Shown here piece after piece: positions 59,070 to 64,000 of a DNA stretch of 64,000 nt. The number at the start of each line of letters is the position of its first letter. Positions within the stretch are counted from its first letter, which is position 1. Below the pieces are notes generated by a model that ran no database searches, had not been told where the DNA came from, and was given only the letters and a program-made list of their open reading frames with translations. The stretch spans positions 434,001-498,000 of the forward strand of contig VTFK01000332.1 in NCBI GenBank assembly GCA_009617715.1, in the 5' to 3' direction. This stretch comes from Plectrocnemia conspersa (taxonomy: Eukaryota > Arthropoda > Insecta > Trichoptera > Polycentropodidae). The translations under genes and the position numbers were made by a program.

Positions 59070-59795
59070 CAAGATGATTTTTTTTATTATCGCCATTAAT
59101 AGAATCAATAAACGCTCAAATTATCCAATTATCGAACGACCGAAATTCTCATTCTATGCATGTGTTATCTAGGAAAACGTTTTCACTACTGTCACACTTA
59201 GATTTGGGTTTATGATATGTGCATCTATAGGACTATTAACTGCTTTCGTTGTATGCGAAATACGGTGTTTGGTTTTTTAATTTAGCGATTAGAAATAGCT
59301 GTACACATATATCTATGTCAATGTTATGGCTGTTTTCCCTATATATGAATACGTATATGTTTATTAGTATACTATAGCACTTTAATAACATACCTATGTT
59401 TATAAAAAGTAGTCTTTTTTAAAACGCTTCTTAGTTTTTATTAATTCGATGGCTTTAAGTTTTAATCGACCAACTCCATATGTGTAAGTTTTATAGAAAG
59501 GACAAAAAACTGCTTGGCTTACTTTATTGACAAAGAAGTTGTAAGTTTTTTCTATTAAAGAATCAGAATAGTGAGATAATAGAGGAACTATTTAATGAAT
59601 TTCAATATGTTTTATCTAATGCCTATAAATAATATTAAATATAATAATACTATAATATAAGTTTTTATATTTATATTAACCGATATTTTATTAGTAACTT
59701 TAGATAATTAATACTAAATTATTCATTCCAAACGATATTCAATATAATTTATTATTATTATACGATATCATTAAAAAAATATTTAAACCATAAAT
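59070..59795. other. Gene-free AT-rich stretch
   Basis: No gene recognised before satellite A begins. Confidence 0.5.
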
Positions 59796-59799
59796 TATT

Positions 59800-60261
59800 T
59801 ATTCGTTTTTAACTTTTGCCATAATATTTTTTCGTTTATATTTTTTGTGATAAAAGTATAAAAAATATTACACAGATGTGATGCTGTTTTTGCATTGAAT
59901 GAATCAGTTAATGTTATATTTTATTCAAGATAATATAGCTTGAGATATACTTTCTCTACAAAAATGGTACTTAGAGCATTGAACCCCAATTTATTTTAAT
60001 CATACTAGTAAATAGTAAGTTTTTACTGCATTTTTTCATAGTTGTTTCTACTTAATTGTTGCTAAGTCAGAACACAGCAATTTTGTTAAATGTAATATTA
60101 GATAAATATTAAATATAAAACCACTAACCATTTTTTTTTCAAATTTTTCGTACTACTTTATTGTTTATTTTTGTGATTAATGTCTAAAAATTGATTACAC
60201 AAATTTATGTGTTACTCTTTTTTCATTGAAGAAATTGGTAAATGTTCTATTTTAATAAAGC
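59800..60261. repeat. Satellite A, units upstream of the LINE
   Basis: Contains one diverged unit (aacttttgccataatatttt near 59810) and one unit nearly identical to 51541-51853 (ctttctctacaaaaatggta, tagagcattgaaccccaatt). It breaks off after ttttaataaagc at 60261, where the LINE begins. Confidence 0.85.
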
Positions 60262-62177
60262 AAATAGAATATAAAGTCTTTAATGAAAAATGGAAAACAT
60301 ACACACAATGTAGAAATATGGCAGTCAAAGTATTAAGAATGGCTAAAAAGAAATGGTATGAAAAATTGATAGATGAAATACAAAATGATCCAAATAAGAT
60401 GTGGAAATCAATAAAACAATTAATTAATCCAACTCAGCAAAACGACATAATAAAAATGAAAATTAATGGAAATATATATCAAGATCCTTATATAATAGCA
60501 GCAAAAAAAATGAATACATATTACATTGAGAGCATAGAAGAAATTGTGAATTCAATACCAAGGATTAGTAATTTAGTACAATATAATAATAAAGCAATAA
60601 TTGTAAAATTTAGTAAATTTAAATCAGTATCATTAGATGAAATTCATAACATAATATGTAAATTTAAAAAAAAGGAACTAGTACTGATGAACTAGATATA
60701 AATATAATTAAAGAAACATGGGAAATAATAGGAACTAAATTAAATTATTTAATAAATAAAGCACTCTCCTTGGGAGAAATGCCTGAAAATTTAAAGATTG
60801 CTACTATTGTTCCTATACCTAAAAAAAAAAAAATAGTAAAAAAAGTTGAAGAAATGAGACCAATCAACATGCTACCGTGTATAGAAAAAAATAATAGAAG
60901 AAGTAGTAATCAAACAATTAAAGGAATTTATTACTTCTCAAAACATAATATGTGAACAACAATCGGGATTCAGAGAAAAGCATTCCACTGAAACTGCATT
61001 ACAAGTAGTGATAAATGATTGGCTATTGGCTAAGGATACAAACAAAATCATTGGAGCAGTTTTTTTGGATTTCAAGAGAGCCTTCGAAACAATAGACAGA
61101 AAAATAATGTTAAAGAAATTGGAGAGTATAGGTATAAGTGATATAGTTTTAAGATGGTTTAATAATTACTTATATAAAAAGAAAACAAAAAAAAGTTAAA
61201 ATAAATAATGTATATTCTGAAGAGAAATTAGTGTCTTATGGAGTACCACAAGGGTCTAAATTGGGACCATTGTTATTTGTTTTGTATATTAATGATATAG
61301 TTAATAACGTGAAAAAATGTAAAATTCATCTATTTGTGGATGACACATTAATGTATTGCATAGGTGATAACATTAAAGAAATTGTAAATAATTTAAATAA
61401 TGAATTAAGTATATTAGAAATATGGTTACAGAATAATGTACTTAAATTAAATGAGAATAAAACTAAATGTATGTTTATTAATTATAAAAATGTGTTAGAT
61501 AATAGTACCAAAATAGTAATAAATAACTCTAGTATAGAAATAGTGGATAATATAAAATATTTAGGAGTAATTGTTGATACAAAATTAAATTTTAAAGAAC
61601 ATTGTAATTACATATTAAAAAAAAAAAATTAGTAGAAAAATAGGTTTATTATCTAGATTAAGAAATATATTAAGTATAAATACAAAAAAAATAATTTATA
61701 ATAGTATAATATTGCCCCATTTTAATTATTGTGCAACACTATTAAACATGTTAAATAAATTAGATAAACAAATGTTGCAAAAAAATTACAAAAAATAGGG
61801 CAATGAGAGTAATTTTAAATAAAAATAGATTAACTAATTGTAAAAGTATGATTGATAGATTAGAATGGTTGAATGTTCAAGAAATATTGAGTATGAATGT
61901 TTTAGTATTTATATATATGTTAGAAAATAATATATTACCAAAATATTTCAATAAGTATTTAATAAGAAATAAAGATGTACATAAATATAATACTAGAAAT
62001 AGAGAAAATTTAAAGAAAATTAAGTATAAGAAAACGAGTACGGCTAGGGGAATTATGTACGGAGGTTTTGATTTATATAATAGTCTTCCAAGAGAAATCC
62101 GAAACAGCAAAAAATATAACGGGTTTCATAAATGGAATAAAAAAAAACACCTTCGTACATATAGAAATAAATTATAA
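60262..62177 (+). pseudogene. LINE ORF2 (reverse transcriptase), frameshifted
   Basis: Reading order: linker region in a frame ending at 60695 (EKWKTYTQCRNMAVKVLRMA; SIKQLINPTQQND); RT start at 60770-60955 (ATIVPIPKKKK, MRPINMLPCIEK); palm at 61008-61199 (AVFLDFKRAFETIDRKIM); fingers/palm at 61231-61632 (GVPQGSKLGPLLF, catalytic FVDDTLMY, thumb side IKYLGVIVDTKLNFKEH); C-terminus at 61803-62177. Frame changes occur at A-runs at 60666-60673, 60885-60891, 61187-61194, 61617-61628 and around 61779-61795. The catalytic Asp pair is present, but the usual YADD/FADD is FVDD. Apart from the homopolymer shifts the coding text is well preserved, so the element was active fairly recently, or the shifts are sequence errors. 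Confidence 0.85.
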
Positions 62178-62329
62178 TATTAAGACTTTTATTATTGTAT
62201 ATTTTCATTTTTTTCTTTCTGTTATGTATTTTTTATATATTTTTATATATGTTTACTAAATTTGTTAGATGTAAAGATTAGCTATTAAGCTAAATAAATT
62301 AATAAAATAAATAAATAATAAATAAATAA
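60262..62329 (+). mobile_element. 5'-truncated non-LTR retrotransposon inserted in satellite A
   Basis: Comparison with the uninterrupted satellite at 51836-51870 fixes the edges. The element starts inside ORF2, after the endonuclease, and ends with a stem-loop TTAGC(tattaa)GCTAA (62278-62293) plus an AATA-repeat tail. Between them lie the RT and C-terminal regions, broken by frameshifts. The lack of ORF1 and endonuclease is typical of target-primed insertion with 5' truncation. RT sequence (SYGVPQGSKLGPLLFVLYIN, QQSGFREKHSTETAL) places it in the Jockey/CR1-like non-LTR group. AATA-rich ends make the target duplication ambiguous. Confidence 0.9.
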
Positions 62330-64000
62330 GGTTTTAGATATATTTCTGTATGTTCTCAAGTTTACAAAAATCCCGTTCCTTACAAAAATAAGGGTATTCA
62401 ATTCGAATGTTGTTTTTGAAACCCAATTTTTTTTAATGGATTTTTGCCTTATCGATGTTTTTACTGCATTCTATAATAGTTGTTTTTTATAACTTTTACT
62501 TTAGAATAATAACAAAGTTGTTAACTTTAATTTGACATTAAAATTATATTTAAACCACTTTTTAACTTTTGTCGTAATACTTTAATGTTTATTTTCGTGA
62601 TTAATGTCTAAAAATTATTTATAAAAATTAACGAGTTTCTGTTTTAGAATAAAAGAAAACAAAAAAAAAATTTATATTTTAATGAAGCTTAAATATATTG
62701 CTAAAAAAATTTCGTTCCCTACAAAATTAAGGTACCATTTTTGAAACCCAATTTTTTTTTATAGGATCTTTGCCTAATTGACGTTTTTACTGCATTCTTT
62801 ATTAGTTATTTTTTCCAACATTTACTTCAGAATACTAATAACGCTGTGAACTTCAATTTGAGAAAACGATTATTTTTAAATCGTTAACTATATAATTATT
62901 TTTAATTTTTGTTGTAGTACTTTAATAATTATTTTCGTGATTAATGTCTAAAAATTGTTTAAACAAATTATTGATTTGCTGTTTTTGCATTGAATAAATT
63001 AGTAAAAATTATATTTTAATGAAGCTTATAAGGCTTTAGATATATTTCTGTATTTTCTTGGTTTTAAAATTTAAAATTTAATAGGGTTTCAAAAAAGCAT
63101 TTTGGAAACCCAATTTTTATTACCGGATCTTTGCCTAATCGACGTTTTTATTGCAATATTAACTAGTTGTTTCTTTTAACTTTATATCAGAATAATAATA
63201 AAGTTGTTAACTTTAATTTGACATAAAGATTATATTTCAAACCATTAAATATTTAATGGTTTTTAACTTTTGTTGTAACACTTTTATGTTTATTTTCGTT
63301 ATTAATGTCTAAAAAATATTTACAAAAATTAATGAGTTGCTATTTTTGCATTAAATATATTAGTAAAAGTTTTATTTTAATGAAGGTAATAAAGCTTAAT
63401 AACATTTTTGAAGCCCAATTTTTTTAATGGATCTTTGCCTAATCGAAGTTTTTACTTCATTCTTTAATAGTTGTTTCTTTTAACATTTATGTGTAATTAT
63501 CTTATTGTTGTTACATCAGAATAATAAATATTTATCAACTTTAATTCGAGATAAAGATATTTTAAACCATTAACTATTTAATCGTTTTTAGCTTTTGTCG
63601 TAATATTTTTGTAATTAAGATCTAATTGATTATAATTGATAGTAAATGTTTTATTTGAATATAAAAATTTATAGTTATATATTTTGGTGTATTTTGTACA
63701 GTTAAAAAAACTTTTCTCTACAAAAACTAATTCAGATCTAATAAAAAATTGTAGCCCAAATCCTGTTAATTTTAATTTGAGATAAAGGTAATTTTTTAAA
63801 CCATTAACTTTTGTCGTGAAACTTTATTGTTTATTTTCGTTATAAATCTTCTAAAAATTAGTGTTTTTGCATAGACAAAATTAGTAAATGCTGTATTTTA
63901 TATACTGCGTTATTTTTTATGCATAAAAAATCTATTCAGAGCAAATAACATTTTTGAAGCCTTCCTAATGATCTTATTTTTTAATGAATCTCTGCTTATA
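62330..64000. repeat. Satellite A, units downstream of the LINE
   Basis: Several units follow each other to the window edge. The anchor tttattttcgtgattaatgt is near 62587, 62929 and 63288 (spacings about 342 and 359), with diverged versions near 63604 and 63826. Each unit also has gaaacccaattttt, GGAT(C/T)TTTGCCT, aacttt(a/t)atttgaca-type and ttttaatgaagct blocks. The array continues beyond the window. Confidence 0.85.

Noticed and set aside
1..64000. CRISPR arrays, operons, rRNA or prokaryotic features
   Set aside because: None seen. Direct repeats in the window are satellites and mobile-element debris, with no regular short repeat-spacer pattern.

Overview
The window looks like nuclear DNA of an arthropod, most likely an insect. 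It is very AT-rich, has no dense ORFs or operons, and has splice-type signals (for example a signal-peptide exon ending in a consensus GTGAGT donor at 43567). It is dominated by mobile-element debris: 5'-truncated non-LTR retrotransposons, tRNA-derived SINEs, hAT- and Tc1-like remnants, MITE-like elements and several old satellites. No species can be named from the sequence alone.

Layout. 0.6-8.8 kb: a 194-bp tandem duplication, a 1.04-kb inverted-repeat DNA element (1202-2239) with two fragments of the same family (about 4.9 and 6.1 kb), a decayed coding remnant, and two minus-strand SINEs. 9.5-10.6 kb: two GC-richer blocks that look like promoter or noncoding-exon sequence, the second ending in a good splice donor. 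11-14.1 kb and 20.4-22.6 kb: two copies of a composite repeat carrying degenerate Tc1/mariner-like transposase pieces. 16.8-18.1 kb: a minisatellite built on a cagtaa motif. 24.5 kb: an unrecognised 107-codon ORF that reads like a real exon. 25.2-29.7 kb: GC-richer blocks and a 231-bp near-palindrome followed by 164-bp tandem copies of one arm. 30.5-31.4 kb: a dead LINE reverse transcriptase. 36.0-37.4 kb: a broken copy of a multicopy arthropod ORF. 41-42.6 kb: hAT-like fragments. 43.4-45.2 kb: the first coding exon of a secreted protein (+) and a weaker candidate first exon (-). 45.6-46.6 and 57.3-58.4 kb: two copies of one roughly 1.03-kb TIR element. 47.0-49.0 kb: a SINE with a LINE-type tail, then a satellite of about 565 bp. 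51.0-54.7 kb: a LINE 3' end, a satellite A block between perfect 148-bp repeats, then satellite B with a higher-order period of about 785 bp. 58.9 kb: a 59-codon ORF. 59.8-64.0 kb: satellite A interrupted by a 2.07-kb 5'-truncated LINE.

How the parts relate. Nothing forms a pathway. The host-gene signals are isolated first or internal exons of genes whose other exons lie in very long introns or outside the window. The most informative observations are about genome dynamics: a LINE insertion with its empty site visible elsewhere in the window; identical LINE tails at both edges of a satellite block; a 3' stem-loop shared by a LINE and a SINE tail with compensatory base changes; and a previously unnamed TIR element present twice. 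All family assignments come from reading translations and motifs by eye, without a database search.
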